Source: Caballeronia sp. INDeC2
GTDB lineage: Bacteria > Pseudomonadota > Gammaproteobacteria > Burkholderiales > Burkholderiaceae
Reading direction: 5' to 3'
Assembly: GCF_023631325.1 (NCBI RefSeq)
Contig: NZ_JALQDG010000030.1
Span: forward strand, 1-64,000
DNA length: 64,000 nt
Below the pieces are notes generated by a model. The model did not search any database, was not told the DNA's origin, and saw only the letters and a program-made list of their open reading frames with translations. Position numbers and translations under genes: made by a program. Of this stretch, positions 18,581 to 27,525 are shown piece by piece (positions within the stretch are counted from its first letter, which is position 1; each line of letters begins with the position of its first letter).

Positions 18581-19084
18581 TTACGCGTCGGCGGGCTTGC
18601 CGGGCCACGGCCATGTCGCATAGCGCGATGGCTGTTCGTCCTTCTGTTTCTCCGAGTTAGAAGCCGCATGCGCCGGGGCCGCGCTTTCGACCGTGTCCGG
18701 CAATTCCTCGCCGAACCACGGCACTTCCTTACGCCGCTCTTCCACGTAAGCGTCCCAGCCCTTCGCGTTGTCGGCGAAGAGATCGTGTCTCACAGTATTG
18801 GCCAGCAGCGGCCGATTCAGCGTTTCGTCGAGAAGCGCTTTCGGCCACACGAAGAACGCGCCCGACGCGCGGCGGATGAAATCGCGCGGCGACATCTTCG
18901 CGTCGATGAAGCCGAGCAGCGTGAAGCCTGCAAGCGCATCGTTGCCCTTCACCGCTTCGCCGATGCTCGCGTATTCGTCGGCGCATTGGCTCAGGCAAAA
19001 CACCGACTCCAGCACGTCGCCGAGATGCAGCAGCAACGCGCGGCGTTCGTAGGGATCTTGCGTGGCGGTCTCTTGTTTCGTCAT
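18581..19084 (-). CDS. Hypothetical cytosolic protein
   Basis: This is a 167-aa protein. I chose the ATG at 19084 because it has GGA at proper spacing, while the longer frame begins with a non-conserved stretch. The sequence is helical and acidic, without signal or membrane segments: QDPYERRALLLHLGDVLESVFCLSQC, then GFIDAKMSPRDFIRRASGAFFVWP, and a Pro/Lys-rich tail ending TWPWPGKPADA. I do not recognise a family. It lies between an exported small protein (convergent) and a GlxA-type regulator. Confidence 0.65.
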   Translation of the reverse strand: MTKQETATQDPYERRALLLHLGDVLESVFCLSQCADEYASIGEAVKGNDALAGFTLLGFIDAKMSPRDFIRRASGAFFVWPKALLDETLNRPLLANTVRHDLFADNAKGWDAYVEERRKEVPWFGEELPDTVESAAPAHAASNSEKQKDEQPSRYATWPWPGKPADA

Positions 19085-19208
19085 TCGCTGTTCCGATATG
19101 TCGAGGGTGGATTCGGCGATGCGCGCACTGCCGCACATGCCGCGTTCATCATGAATTTTAACGAACTCGGCGTGACGCGTCGGCGCGCGAGCAAGCCGGT
19201 CACTTCGT

Positions 19209-20168
19209 CTAGCGCGTGCGAAAGCTCAGGCGATAGTCGTTCGGCGATACACCGAGCCGCCGCGTGAAGACGAGCCGCATGCGATCCGCCGTGCCGAAAC
19301 CGCAGTCGTATGCGACGGTTTTCAGCGGCGTGTCACTGCTTTCGAGCATGTTGCGGGCCGCGTCGACGCGCGCGCGTTCGACGAAGTCATGCGGCGTCAT
19401 CTGCGCGAGCTGCACGAAGGCGCGCGCGAAGTTGCGCCCGCTCATGCCGGCGACGCTCGCCAGTTGCGCGACCGACAGCCGCTCGCCGATATGTTCCATC
19501 ACGTACGCCTGCACTTTTGCGACCGGCGACGTTTCGTCGGCAGGTGCGCTCAGATACGGGCTGAATTGCGACTGGCCGCCGCGCCGCTGCGCGAACACGA
19601 CGAGGCGCTTCGCCACCGCGAGCGCGACCTGCGCGCCGTGATCTTCGGCGACGAGCGCGAGCGCGACATCGATACCCGCCGTCACGCCCGCCGACGTGAC
19701 GAGCCTGCCATCGCGCATGTAGATGCGATCCAGCTCGACGCGTGCGCGCGGAAAACGCTCCGCGAGGCGCGGTGCGTTCTGCCAGTGCGTGGTCACGTTG
19801 CGGCCGTCGAGCAGGCCCGCGTGGCCGAGCGCGAATGCGCCCGTGCAAATCGAGCCGTAGCGCTCGCAGTGCGAGGCGACACCGGCGAGCCAGGCCGTCA
19901 GCCGGGGATCGGGATCATCGACGGGAAGCGCCGGTCCGCCCGCGACGAGCGCGGTACCGTAGCGCCGGTCCGCTTCATCGAACGACAGATCCGCGACGAG
20001 CCGCGTGCCGTTCGACGCGCGCACGATGCGCTCTTCGGGACCGACGAGCGTGATTTCATACGCGCTCGATGAAGGAATGAAGCCGTTCGCTTCCGCGAAT
20101 ACGTCGACGGGACCGGCCACATCGAGCGCCTGCACGCCCTGGAAGATCGCGATTGCAACTGTACGCAT
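19209..20168 (-). CDS. GlxA-type AraC family transcriptional regulator
   Basis: This is a 319-aa regulator with an N-terminal DJ-1/PfpI amidotransferase-like domain (about 1-170; FQGVQALDVAGPVDVFAEAN and the elbow region YGSICTGAFALGHAGLLDG with its cysteine) and a C-terminal AraC double HTH (about 215-315; LSVAQLASVAGMSGRNFARAF and LKTVAYDCGFGTADRMRLVF). The start at 20168 fits the family N-terminus MRTVAIAIFQG. Members such as GlxA, GbdR and ArgR control amine, carnitine or amino-acid catabolism. It is divergent from a cyanamide-hydratase-like HD gene, which may be its target. Confidence 0.9.
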   Translation of the reverse strand: MRTVAIAIFQGVQALDVAGPVDVFAEANGFIPSSSAYEITLVGPEERIVRASNGTRLVADLSFDEADRRYGTALVAGGPALPVDDPDPRLTAWLAGVASHCERYGSICTGAFALGHAGLLDGRNVTTHWQNAPRLAERFPRARVELDRIYMRDGRLVTSAGVTAGIDVALALVAEDHGAQVALAVAKRLVVFAQRRGGQSQFSPYLSAPADETSPVAKVQAYVMEHIGERLSVAQLASVAGMSGRNFARAFVQLAQMTPHDFVERARVDAARNMLESSDTPLKTVAYDCGFGTADRMRLVFTRRLGVSPNDYRLSFRTR

Positions 20169-20354
20169 CGAATGGAAGGTCCGTGATGAGCGCGCATGGC
20201 AGAAGACGGCGTGCACTTGGCAGGGTTCGACGCGCCGTTTCGATTGAGACGTGAAGGCGTTTTGCCGAGACTAAAGGTATCCGGCGCGCTGCGCGATTTT
20301 AGCAACGCACCGCATCCACGTCTTCGATCGACCTACATCACGGAGCCAATACTC

Positions 20355-21044
20355 ATGAGCGAAATCATCGCAGGCATCAGGATTCCCGACAGCCAGATGG
20401 CGCGCGAAGCCACGCAACTCGTGCGCGATACCGAGCCCGATCTGCTCTATCACCATTCGCGCCGCGTGTTCCTGTTCGGCGCGCTCGCGGGCGAACGCAA
20501 GCAACTGAAATACGATGCCGAACTGCTGTATATGGGCGCGATGTTCCATGACATGGGACTCACCGATGCGTACAGCAGCGCGCACGACCGCTTCGAGGTC
20601 GATGGCGCGAACGCGGCGCGCGATTTCCTGCGTCAGCATGGCATCGGCGAATACGAGATCGAGCAGGTGTGGGACGCGATCGCGCTGCATACGACGCCCG
20701 GCATTCCGCAGCACAAGAAGCCGGTGGTCGCGCTGGTCACGGCGGGCGTCGAGATGGACGTGCTCGGTCTCGAGTACGACGAGTTCAGCGCGGATCAGCG
20801 GCGCCTCGTGGTCGCGGCGCATCCGCGCGAGGCGAACTTCAAGGAAGGCATCATCGATGCATTCGCCAAAGGCACGATCGGAAAACCCGAATCGACGTTC
20901 GGCAACGTCAAGGCCGACGTGCTCGCGTTGAAAGACCCGAACTACAGGCGGCTCAACTTCTGCAGCATCATTCTCGGTTCGGCGTGGAACGATCAGCCTC
21001 ACGATCATGCGACGTGCCGCGATCCGGCGCATCGTCACGCGTAG
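20355..21044 (+). CDS. HD domain protein, cyanamide hydratase-like
   Basis: This is a 229-aa metal-dependent HD protein. The ATG at 20355 gives MSEIIAGIRIPDSQMAREATQ, which matches the start of the cyanamide-hydratase-like HD family. Metal-site residues appear as LLYHHSRRVFLFG, the HD pair in MGAMFHDMGLTDAY, and IALHTTPGIPQHKKP. The C-terminal part FCSIILGSAWN is also typical. Fungal homologues hydrate cyanamide to urea; bacterial ones are mostly untested. It faces a GlxA-type regulator across 186 bp, and the extensin-like gene is convergent with 1 bp between them. Confidence 0.82.
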   Translation: MSEIIAGIRIPDSQMAREATQLVRDTEPDLLYHHSRRVFLFGALAGERKQLKYDAELLYMGAMFHDMGLTDAYSSAHDRFEVDGANAARDFLRQHGIGEYEIEQVWDAIALHTTPGIPQHKKPVVALVTAGVEMDVLGLEYDEFSADQRRLVVAAHPREANFKEGIIDAFAKGTIGKPESTFGNVKADVLALKDPNYRRLNFCSIILGSAWNDQPHDHATCRDPAHRHA

Positions 21045-21045
21045 A

Positions 21046-21756
21046 TCATCGGCACATGCGGTACGGGCCCATGTCGACGTGAAAGTGCGTTGCGTGCAGC
21101 GCGTTGTAATCGGGGCCGAGCGTGGTCGCGAATGAACGGCACGCGCCTTCGTGAACGCGGCGCAGGAACTGTCCATCGGGCGAGGCCGTATCGTCCCAGC
21201 GCGCGAGCGTGATGCGGCGTCCGTCATCGAGCACGAATCCTGTCAGGTCGATGGCGTTCGCGCTCGCGTGCTGACTCAGCGCGGCGTCCTGCTGATGGTT
21301 CACGTTGCGGCACGCATAGCTGCCGACATGCTCGATGCGCGCGACGCGCTCGCCGTATATATCGAGCGCGGCGGGCTGAAGATACTGATGCTCGAAATAG
21401 GCGATGCCGAGCGCGAGCGGACACGTCGCGAGAAACGGCGAACTGACGCGCAGGTCTTCGGCCTGCGTGACGCGCACCACGTCCTTGAGCGCGCAACCGC
21501 CCTGTCCCGTCGCATCGGCCATCTCGCGATACACGAGACCCGAGCGCGCGAGCGCGGCGTCGCAGAGTTGCGCGTCGTGCATCGTGCGCCATAACTTGAA
21601 GCGCGTGAGCGGACCTTGCGGCGCACGCACGTCGAGCGGGGCGAAGGGGTTGTAGCGCTCGGGCAGCGTGACGCGCTTCGAGTACACCGCGTAGCCGAAT
21701 GCAGCCGCGCCGACGAGCGACGCCAGCAGCAGCCACGCGACGATGCGCGCGATCAC
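21046..21756 (-). CDS. Extensin-like C-terminal domain protein
   Basis: This 236-aa protein has one N-terminal membrane anchor (residues about 4-25) and an extensin-like domain: CDAALARSGLVYREMAD, GCALKDVVRVTQ, CPLALGIAYFEHQYLQPAA, SYACRNVNHQ, the LSQHASANAIDLTGFVL motif with metal-ligand-like His and Asp, and HATHFHVDMGPYRMCR at the end. The fold is related to D-Ala-D-Ala metallopeptidases, so a cell-wall role is plausible. It starts with GTG, overlapping the stop of the upstream reductase gene by 4 bases (GTGA), which implies translational coupling. Confidence 0.85.
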   Translation of the reverse strand: MIARIVAWLLLASLVGAAAFGYAVYSKRVTLPERYNPFAPLDVRAPQGPLTRFKLWRTMHDAQLCDAALARSGLVYREMADATGQGGCALKDVVRVTQAEDLRVSSPFLATCPLALGIAYFEHQYLQPAALDIYGERVARIEHVGSYACRNVNHQQDAALSQHASANAIDLTGFVLDDGRRITLARWDDTASPDGQFLRRVHEGACRSFATTLGPDYNALHATHFHVDMGPYRMCR

Positions 21757-22808
21757 GCGTCGTCGGTTGTGTGCGCGGCGTTCACGCGCTCGGCGAGCTT
21801 CGCGTCATAGCTCGAATGCACGTGCACGCGCTTCTTCTCGGGATATGCATACGAATAGGCCTTGCGCAATGCGAGCGACGCTTCGTGGAAGCCCGAAAGA
21901 ATGAGCTTCTGCTTGTTCGGATAGTTGGCGATATCGCCGGCCGCGAAAATGCCCGGCCGCGAAGATTCATAGTTCGACGTATCCACTTCGATGCGCCCGC
22001 CGCGCACATCGAGATTCCAAGTGGCGATCGGCCCGAGCTCGGAGACGAGACCGTAGAGCGCGACGATCTTGTCCACGGCGATGTCAGTCGAGCCTTCTAC
22101 TTGCTTGATGCGCACGCCGCGCAGCGTGTTATCGGGCGCGTCGAGCGATTCGATCATGCCGATGACGAATGCCATCTCGCCTGCATCGACGGCGCGTTTC
22201 ATCGTCGCGACCGAGTTCGCGGCCGCCGAGAAACCGTTGCGCCGATGCACGAGCGTGAGCTTCTTCGCGATGTCCTTCAACGCGAGCGCCCAGTCGAGCG
22301 CCGAATCGCCGCCGCCCGCGACGATGACTTCCTTGTCCGCGAAATCCGCCACGCGCGAGACGCTGTAGTGCACGTCCCGGCCTTCGAGCGCCGCGGCTTC
22401 GGGCAGTTGGAGCCGCTGCGGCACGAACGCGCCGTTGCCGGCTGCGATGAGGATCGCGGCGCAGTCGAACGTCATGCCGTGTTCGGTCGTCACGGTCCAG
22501 CGATGATCGTTTTCGCGTTGCGTGACGGATTGCACGCGTTGATCGAGATGGATCGGGACGTCGAAGGGGCGAATCTGCTCGAGCAGGCGATCGACGAGCT
22601 CGCGCGCGGTGCATGAAGGGATCGCGGGGATGTCGTAGATGGGCTTGTCGGGATAAAGCTCGATGCATTGCCCGCCGATGCGGCCGAGCGTGTCGACGAT
22701 CTGGCATGTGAGCCCGATTACGTTTGCCTCGAAGGCGGCGAATAAGCCTACGGGGCCGGCGCCTATGATCAACACGTCGGTTTTGGTTGCTTCGCTTTGG
22801 GGTTTCAT
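21753..22808 (-). CDS. Ferredoxin/flavodoxin-NADP+ reductase, thioredoxin-reductase-like
   Basis: This is a 351-aa FAD/NAD(P) two-domain oxidoreductase. It has the FAD dinucleotide loop IIGAGPVGLFAAFEA, then GRIGGQCIELYPDKPIYDIPA, a second Rossmann loop VAGGGDSALDWALAL, VHRRNGFSA for NADPH, and the C-terminal FAD motif GIFAAGDIANYPNKQKLI. The CxxC disulfide of thioredoxin reductase is absent, which matches type-2 ferredoxin-NADP+ reductases (EC 1.18.1.2). It is upstream of, and coupled to, the extensin-like gene, and downstream of the oxidase operon on the same strand across 232 bp. Confidence 0.9.
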   Translation of the reverse strand: MKPQSEATKTDVLIIGAGPVGLFAAFEANVIGLTCQIVDTLGRIGGQCIELYPDKPIYDIPAIPSCTARELVDRLLEQIRPFDVPIHLDQRVQSVTQRENDHRWTVTTEHGMTFDCAAILIAAGNGAFVPQRLQLPEAAALEGRDVHYSVSRVADFADKEVIVAGGGDSALDWALALKDIAKKLTLVHRRNGFSAAANSVATMKRAVDAGEMAFVIGMIESLDAPDNTLRGVRIKQVEGSTDIAVDKIVALYGLVSELGPIATWNLDVRGGRIEVDTSNYESSRPGIFAAGDIANYPNKQKLILSGFHEASLALRKAYSYAYPEKKRVHVHSSYDAKLAERVNAAHTTDDA

Positions 22809-23040
22809 TTTCTGCTCGCTTCCTGTGGCTGCTGCATTCTTCAGGTCACGATACAGAAAGCGTTTCTTTGGGGCAATGAAGTCCCTGTTTGCTTAGCGGC
22901 GATTTTTTTCGTGGAATCATGTTTTCGGCGGTTTATTTGCTCTGCCCTGTGCAGGGCACCCCGGCCCGGGTAGGAGCAGTGCTAATAGACCGACGTGAAA
23001 TCAGGATTCCATAGAAGCAACAACAACCAACACGAAAAGC

Positions 23041-23850
23041 TCACTTCACATTCGCATTCAACTCCCTCGCGTAATACATCGCCGCCGCATCGATCTCCTC
23101 CGGCGTCATGTTGCGCGCGACATTGCGCATGACCCCATCGATATCATTCGTCCTCGTACCGTTGGCAAACGCGACCAACTGCGACTTCGTATAAGCCGCC
23201 GGCAAGCCATCGAGCCACGGACTCCCCGCCTTGCTATCGATCCCACCATGACACGCCGCGCAAGGCGCGATATTACGCATCGGCGAACCATGCGCGACGA
23301 TTCCCGGCGCGAGCGCATCGCTTACCTTGCGCTGCGCCGGCGGCCGCGGCAGATTCGCGTAGTACGCCGCTAGATCGCGCATATCCTGATCGCTCAGGTT
23401 CATCGCCATCGGCGACATCACCGCATTGGTCCGCGCGCCCTTCTGAAAATCGATCAGCTGCTTATAAATCACCGACGCATACTGCCCCGCCAGATTAGGC
23501 GAATTCGCGTCGCTCATGCCGCGTTCGCCGTGGCACATCGTGCAGCGCAAGGCGAGCGTCGCGCCGCGTCCGATCGAACTCGCGCTCACGTTGACGAGCA
23601 ACTGCGGCGTGACCTCGACGCTCGTGAGCTTCACCTTCGGCTCGACCGCCGCACCGCCCGCGTACCAGTCGCGCGGCACGCCCGCCGCGCTGCAGATCGC
23701 ATTCCAGATGCCGGTGAACGGCGCGTCGCGCTGCACGGAAGGCAGCCATACGAAGCCGATCAGCGCCGACACCACCGCGATGCCGATCGTCCCCAACACG
23801 CTGACGGCAAACCAGCGGTTGCGGAATGTGAAGAGGCGTTCGTCGCTCAT
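23041..23850 (-). CDS. Membrane-anchored diheme cytochrome c (oxidase operon)
   Basis: This is a 269-aa protein with one N-terminal TM helix (about 13-36) and a periplasmic part with two c-heme sites, CTMCH (103-107) and CAACH (197-201). Axial methionines are likely in the SPMAMNL and NMTPEE segments. The start codon overlaps the stop of oxidase subunit I (ATGA), so it is the last gene of the operon and translationally coupled to it. It may be the direct electron donor to the CuA site. Its position after subunit I suggests a function like the fused cytochrome domains of caa3 enzymes. Confidence 0.9.
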   Translation of the reverse strand: MSDERLFTFRNRWFAVSVLGTIGIAVVSALIGFVWLPSVQRDAPFTGIWNAICSAAGVPRDWYAGGAAVEPKVKLTSVEVTPQLLVNVSASSIGRGATLALRCTMCHGERGMSDANSPNLAGQYASVIYKQLIDFQKGARTNAVMSPMAMNLSDQDMRDLAAYYANLPRPPAQRKVSDALAPGIVAHGSPMRNIAPCAACHGGIDSKAGSPWLDGLPAAYTKSQLVAFANGTRTNDIDGVMRNVARNMTPEEIDAAAMYYARELNANVK

Positions 23851-25472
23851 CGCTGCGCTCCGATCGGCACCGCGGGCACCGACGTGTCCGAACGCGCGAG
23901 CAACTGCGCGATCGGATAGCCGTAGTTCACGAGCGTCAGCCCGATCATCAGCACGAGCCAGAGCGCGAAACCGTTCAACGCCACGGGAATCGTGCGCGGC
24001 TCATGCACGGCGCGGCTGAAGCGGAACTCCTCGATCGCCGTGCGCGGCGCGCGATGCGCCTTGATCAGCACGATGAAAAACAGCACCGCCGACACGACCA
24101 GTATCAGCCCGCCCAACACCGAGATCGCCACATAGACCGCTTGCGCGGCGATCGCCGGATCGCTGTAGTCGTAGAACGCCATGCGCCGCGGCATCCCGAG
24201 TATGCCCACGAAATGCCACGGGAACGTCAGCACGATCATGCCGATGAACCACAGCCACAACTGCCAGCGCATCAGCTTCACGCTCTGCAGCGCGCGGCCG
24301 GTCAGATGCGGCCACAGATCGTAGGCGATCACGAAATACATGATCACGATCGCGCCGCCGAAGATCAGATGAAAGTGTCCCGTCACCCATTGCGTGTTGT
24401 GGACCGTCGAGTCGAGCTGATAGCTCATGTTGATGAGCCCGCCCGCGCCGCCGAAACCGAGCATCACGAAGGAGAACGCGACGGCCAGCATCATCGGGTT
24501 ATCCCAGGGCAACGCCCTGATCCAGCCGAGCGGCCCGCGTCCGCCGCGCAGCCGCGCCGCGATTTCCACCGACGCGCAGATCGTGAACACGGTGAGCAGC
24601 GTCGGCACGGCGACGAGCGCGGTGAACACCGAGTGCATGAACTTGAAGCCCGAGCCCACTTGCGGATCGGCGAAAAGATGGTGAATGCCGATAGGCATCG
24701 ACACGACGAGAAACAGGATGAACGAGATGCGCGCCATCGAATCGCTGTAGAGACGCCCGCCGATCGCGCGCGGAATGATCGTGTAGTACGCGATGTACGC
24801 GGGCATCAGCCAGAAGTAGACGATCGCGTGCAGCGTCCACGAGAAGAACACGCGCGCCAAACCCGCGTCGATGGTCGACTTCCAGCCGATCGCGACGGGC
24901 AGAATCATGAACAGCACTTCGATCGCCGCGCCCACCGCCGTCCAGCCCCACAGATACGCGCCGGCCACGGTCGCGAACATCGCGAGCGGCACCGGCTTGC
25001 CACGGTTTTCGCGCTTCCACGACGCAAGGTTCACCGACATCAGCGCGACCCACACCCACGAGCCGACCACCACGAACACGACGCCGACGTAATAGAACAC
25101 GTTGCCGATCATCGGCGGATAGAAGGTGTAGAGCACGGAGGCCAGGCCCATCGCGACGGGCACCGTCGCCGTGACCGAGCCAATCGCGACCAGCCAGAAG
25201 CCGAGCCACGCCCAGCGCAGGCCGACGAGCGGGCGCTTCAGCGCGAGTTCGCTGACCGCGTAGCCGAAGCCCATCGCGACGAGCGTCGGGAACGCATAGC
25301 CCATCACGGTGCCGTGCTCCGTCACCGAGCGATAGTAAAGCTCCGGATTCTGCAGCCACGGATGCAGCGGGCTGCGCACGAGCATCTGCCATGCACCGAG
25401 CAGCAGCGCGACGCCGAAGGCAATGAAAGCCAGCCAGAAATGCGCGAGTACGAGGCGCTTGCTATTGAACAC
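23847..25472 (-). CDS. Cytochrome c oxidase subunit I, B-family (ba3-type)
   Basis: This 541-aa polytopic haem-copper oxidase catalyses O2 reduction coupled to proton pumping. Metal ligands are visible: H53 in TEHGTVMG; H215 and the crosslinked Y219 in HAIVY (the four-residue spacing resembles ba3 HPIVY); H264/H265 in HHLFADP; H358 (VHNTQW); and H366/H368 in GHFHLIFG. These motifs and the lack of the A-family glutamate place it in the B (ba3) family, which has high O2 affinity and in some members NO reductase activity. It starts with GTG and overlaps subunit II by 11 bp. Confidence 0.95.
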   Translation of the reverse strand: MFNSKRLVLAHFWLAFIAFGVALLLGAWQMLVRSPLHPWLQNPELYYRSVTEHGTVMGYAFPTLVAMGFGYAVSELALKRPLVGLRWAWLGFWLVAIGSVTATVPVAMGLASVLYTFYPPMIGNVFYYVGVVFVVVGSWVWVALMSVNLASWKRENRGKPVPLAMFATVAGAYLWGWTAVGAAIEVLFMILPVAIGWKSTIDAGLARVFFSWTLHAIVYFWLMPAYIAYYTIIPRAIGGRLYSDSMARISFILFLVVSMPIGIHHLFADPQVGSGFKFMHSVFTALVAVPTLLTVFTICASVEIAARLRGGRGPLGWIRALPWDNPMMLAVAFSFVMLGFGGAGGLINMSYQLDSTVHNTQWVTGHFHLIFGGAIVIMYFVIAYDLWPHLTGRALQSVKLMRWQLWLWFIGMIVLTFPWHFVGILGMPRRMAFYDYSDPAIAAQAVYVAISVLGGLILVVSAVLFFIVLIKAHRAPRTAIEEFRFSRAVHEPRTIPVALNGFALWLVLMIGLTLVNYGYPIAQLLARSDTSVPAVPIGAQR

Positions 25473-26028
25473 AGGACACTCTCCGCGAATTGGCCGGCAT
25501 CTTGTCGGCCATCTGCATGAATTCGGCGCGATCCACCACCTTCACATGCGCCCACATGTTCTGATGCCCGGTGCCGCAATACTCGTGGCAAGGCATCAGA
25601 TGCTCGCCGGGCTTCTCGAACGTCGTCTTGAACGTCGACACATAGCCCGGCTCGAGCATCGAATTAATGTTCGTGTCGGTGATCAGAAAGCCATGCACGA
25701 CATCCGAGCTCGTCGCGCGAAAAGTCACCGGCACGCCCGCCGGCACGACGAGGCATTGCGGCGTGAACGAATACTGCTGCGCGACGATGCGCACCGTCAC
25801 CGAGCCGTCCGCCTCGGGCGCCGTGCCGAGATTGCTTTCGACGAACTCACCCGATACGTGCAGCGTTTCCGGGCGAATCGTCTCGACGCGCGACGGCGGC
25901 ATCATCGCCCAGTGCACGCCGGTGTAGACGACCATGCCGACCAGCACGACGACGATCGCGAGAACGAGGATCGCCCAGCGCCGTTCGACCCGTTCGGCGA
26001 CGTCGTGCGAGCTTGGATTGATGGCCAT
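25462..26028 (-). CDS. Cytochrome c oxidase subunit II (CuA)
   Basis: This is a 188-aa protein with a single N-terminal TM helix (about 18-40), unlike the two helices of A-family subunit II, as expected for ba3 enzymes. It is followed by a cupredoxin domain. All CuA ligands are present: H112 (VVHGF), C147, E149, C151, H155 and M158 in CHEYCGTGHQNM. It takes electrons from cytochrome c at the periplasmic face and passes them to subunit I, with which it overlaps by 11 bp. Another gene 36 bp upstream encodes the tiny subunit IIa. Confidence 0.95.
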   Translation of the reverse strand: MAINPSSHDVAERVERRWAILVLAIVVVLVGMVVYTGVHWAMMPPSRVETIRPETLHVSGEFVESNLGTAPEADGSVTVRIVAQQYSFTPQCLVVPAGVPVTFRATSSDVVHGFLITDTNINSMLEPGYVSTFKTTFEKPGEHLMPCHEYCGTGHQNMWAHVKVVDRAEFMQMADKMPANSRRVSCVQ

Positions 26029-26064
26029 ATGCGATGCCTTAATGAAGCTTGCGAATCGTTGAAG

Positions 26065-26235
26065 TCACTGAATCACGCCGCGCGGCAGGAACACCGCGAA
26101 GTAGAAGATGAACCACATGCCGATCACGATCGCGGTCGAGATGCCCGCGAGCGCAATCGCCCCCGACGGGCCGCTCTTCACGATCTCGTCGAGCTTCGCG
26201 TCCTGCTTCGCGAGTTCATTCGGGTCTTCGTTCAT
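26065..26235 (-). CDS. Small oxidase subunit (subunit IIa-like), 56 aa
   Basis: This short ORF encodes 56 residues: an acidic N-terminus (MNEDPNELAKQDAKLDEIVK), then one TM helix (SGAIALAGISTAIVIGMWFI with following FYFAVFLP) and a short tail. It sits precisely between the triheme cytochrome and CuA genes, where ba3 operons place subunit IIa, the single helix that substitutes for the missing second helix of subunit II. Similarity is by size, topology and position, so the assignment is strong but inferred. It is short enough to be missed by length-filtered gene calling. Confidence 0.82.
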   Translation of the reverse strand: MNEDPNELAKQDAKLDEIVKSGPSGAIALAGISTAIVIGMWFIFYFAVFLPRGVIQ

Positions 26236-26249
26236 GGTGTCGTCGATGC

Positions 26250-27512
26250 TCAATAAAGGGGCGCCGAACGCAGCTCGTTCACTTCCTTCACGCTGACCGG
26301 CGCGCCGTGGTTGCCCCACGCGGTGCGGATATACGTGACCACCGCCGCGACCTCGACATCCGAGAGCGACTGCGCGAACGGCGGCATGCCGTAGGGCTTC
26401 GGATTCTTGAAGGTGCCGGGCGGATAGCCGCCGTTCAGCACCATGCGGATCGGGTTCACGGCCGAGCTCATCACGATCGACTGATTGTTCGCGAGCGGCG
26501 GAAAATCGGGCGGTTTGCCCTGGCCCTGCGCGGCATGGCATTCGGCGCATTGCGCGTCGTAGATCTTCTTGCCGAGCGGCGAGAGGCTCGTCTTTTCTTC
26601 GACGACCGCCTGAGTCGGCGGCGCGGATTTGTCGCCGGAACGCGCGGGCAGCGCCTTCAGATAGACGGCCATCGCGCGCACGTCTTCCTCGGACAGATAT
26701 TGCAGGCTGTCGTAGACGACTTCGGCCATCGGCCCGTAGACCGCGCCGCGATTGGATACGCCCGCATGCAGAAGACCGACGATGTCGTCGAGGCTCCAGT
26801 CGCCCAAACCCGCTTCCTTGTTCGACGTGAGCGAAGGCGCGTACCAGTTCTGAATCGGGATCAGGCCGCCTTCGAACGCCTTCGACTTCACGTTGCCGCC
26901 GAGCGCGTTGATGGCCGTGTGGCACATCGAGCAGTGTCCGAGCCCTTCCACCAGATACGCGCCGCGATTCCATTCGACCGATTGCGACGCATCCGGCTGA
27001 TACACGCCTTCCCGAAAGAACAGCGAACGCCACCCGAGCAGCAGCTCACGATGATTGAACGGGAAACGCAACTCGTGCGCACGGTTCGGCTGATGCACCG
27101 GCGGCGTGGACATCAGGAATGCATAGATCGCATCGGAGTCGGCGCGCGTGACCTTCGTGTATGAGGTGTACGGCATCGCGGGATAGAGCAGCGAGCCGTC
27201 CCGCGACTTGCCCGTGTGCATCATCGTGAAGAACTCATCGGCAGTCCATTTGCCGATGCCCGTGTCCTTGTCCGACGAGATATTGGGCGTGTAGAGCGTG
27301 CCGAAAGGCGTGTCCATCGGGCGGCCGCCGCCGAACGTCTTGCCCGCGGGCAGCGTGTGACACGCGATGCAATCGCCCGCGCGCGCGAGGTATTCGCCGC
27401 GCTTGACGGTGGCGGCGTCCGCGTTTTGCGCCACGGCGTGTTCGATCGGCGCGGCGCACGCCGCCATGAAGACCGCGACGGTCAGCGCTCGGAAGTGTCG
27501 AAAACGGAGCAC
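26250..27512 (-). CDS. Triheme cytochrome c (dehydrogenase-type)
   Basis: This is a 420-aa exported protein (signal peptide to about residue 29, AVAQN). It has three c-haem sites: CIACH (48-52), CSMCH (194-198) and CAECH (322-326). Spacing and motifs such as GRPMDTPFGTLYTPNISSDKDTGIG and DGSLLYPAMPYTSYTKVT match the cytochrome subunits of membrane gluconate, alcohol and aldehyde dehydrogenases. No such catalytic dehydrogenase is encoded nearby. Its place inside the oxidase operon suggests that it delivers electrons from an unlinked periplasmic dehydrogenase or cytochrome pool to the oxidase. It is 14 bp upstream of subunit IIa. Confidence 0.92.
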   Translation of the reverse strand: MLRFRHFRALTVAVFMAACAAPIEHAVAQNADAATVKRGEYLARAGDCIACHTLPAGKTFGGGRPMDTPFGTLYTPNISSDKDTGIGKWTADEFFTMMHTGKSRDGSLLYPAMPYTSYTKVTRADSDAIYAFLMSTPPVHQPNRAHELRFPFNHRELLLGWRSLFFREGVYQPDASQSVEWNRGAYLVEGLGHCSMCHTAINALGGNVKSKAFEGGLIPIQNWYAPSLTSNKEAGLGDWSLDDIVGLLHAGVSNRGAVYGPMAEVVYDSLQYLSEEDVRAMAVYLKALPARSGDKSAPPTQAVVEEKTSLSPLGKKIYDAQCAECHAAQGQGKPPDFPPLANNQSIVMSSAVNPIRMVLNGGYPPGTFKNPKPYGMPPFAQSLSDVEVAAVVTYIRTAWGNHGAPVSVKEVNELRSAPLY

Positions 27513-27525
27513 GTCGGGTCCTCGG

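Noticed and set aside
24003..25520. 505-aa plus-strand open frame opposite oxidase subunit I
   Set aside because: His/Arg-rich shadow frame; the real gene has every haem-copper ligand.
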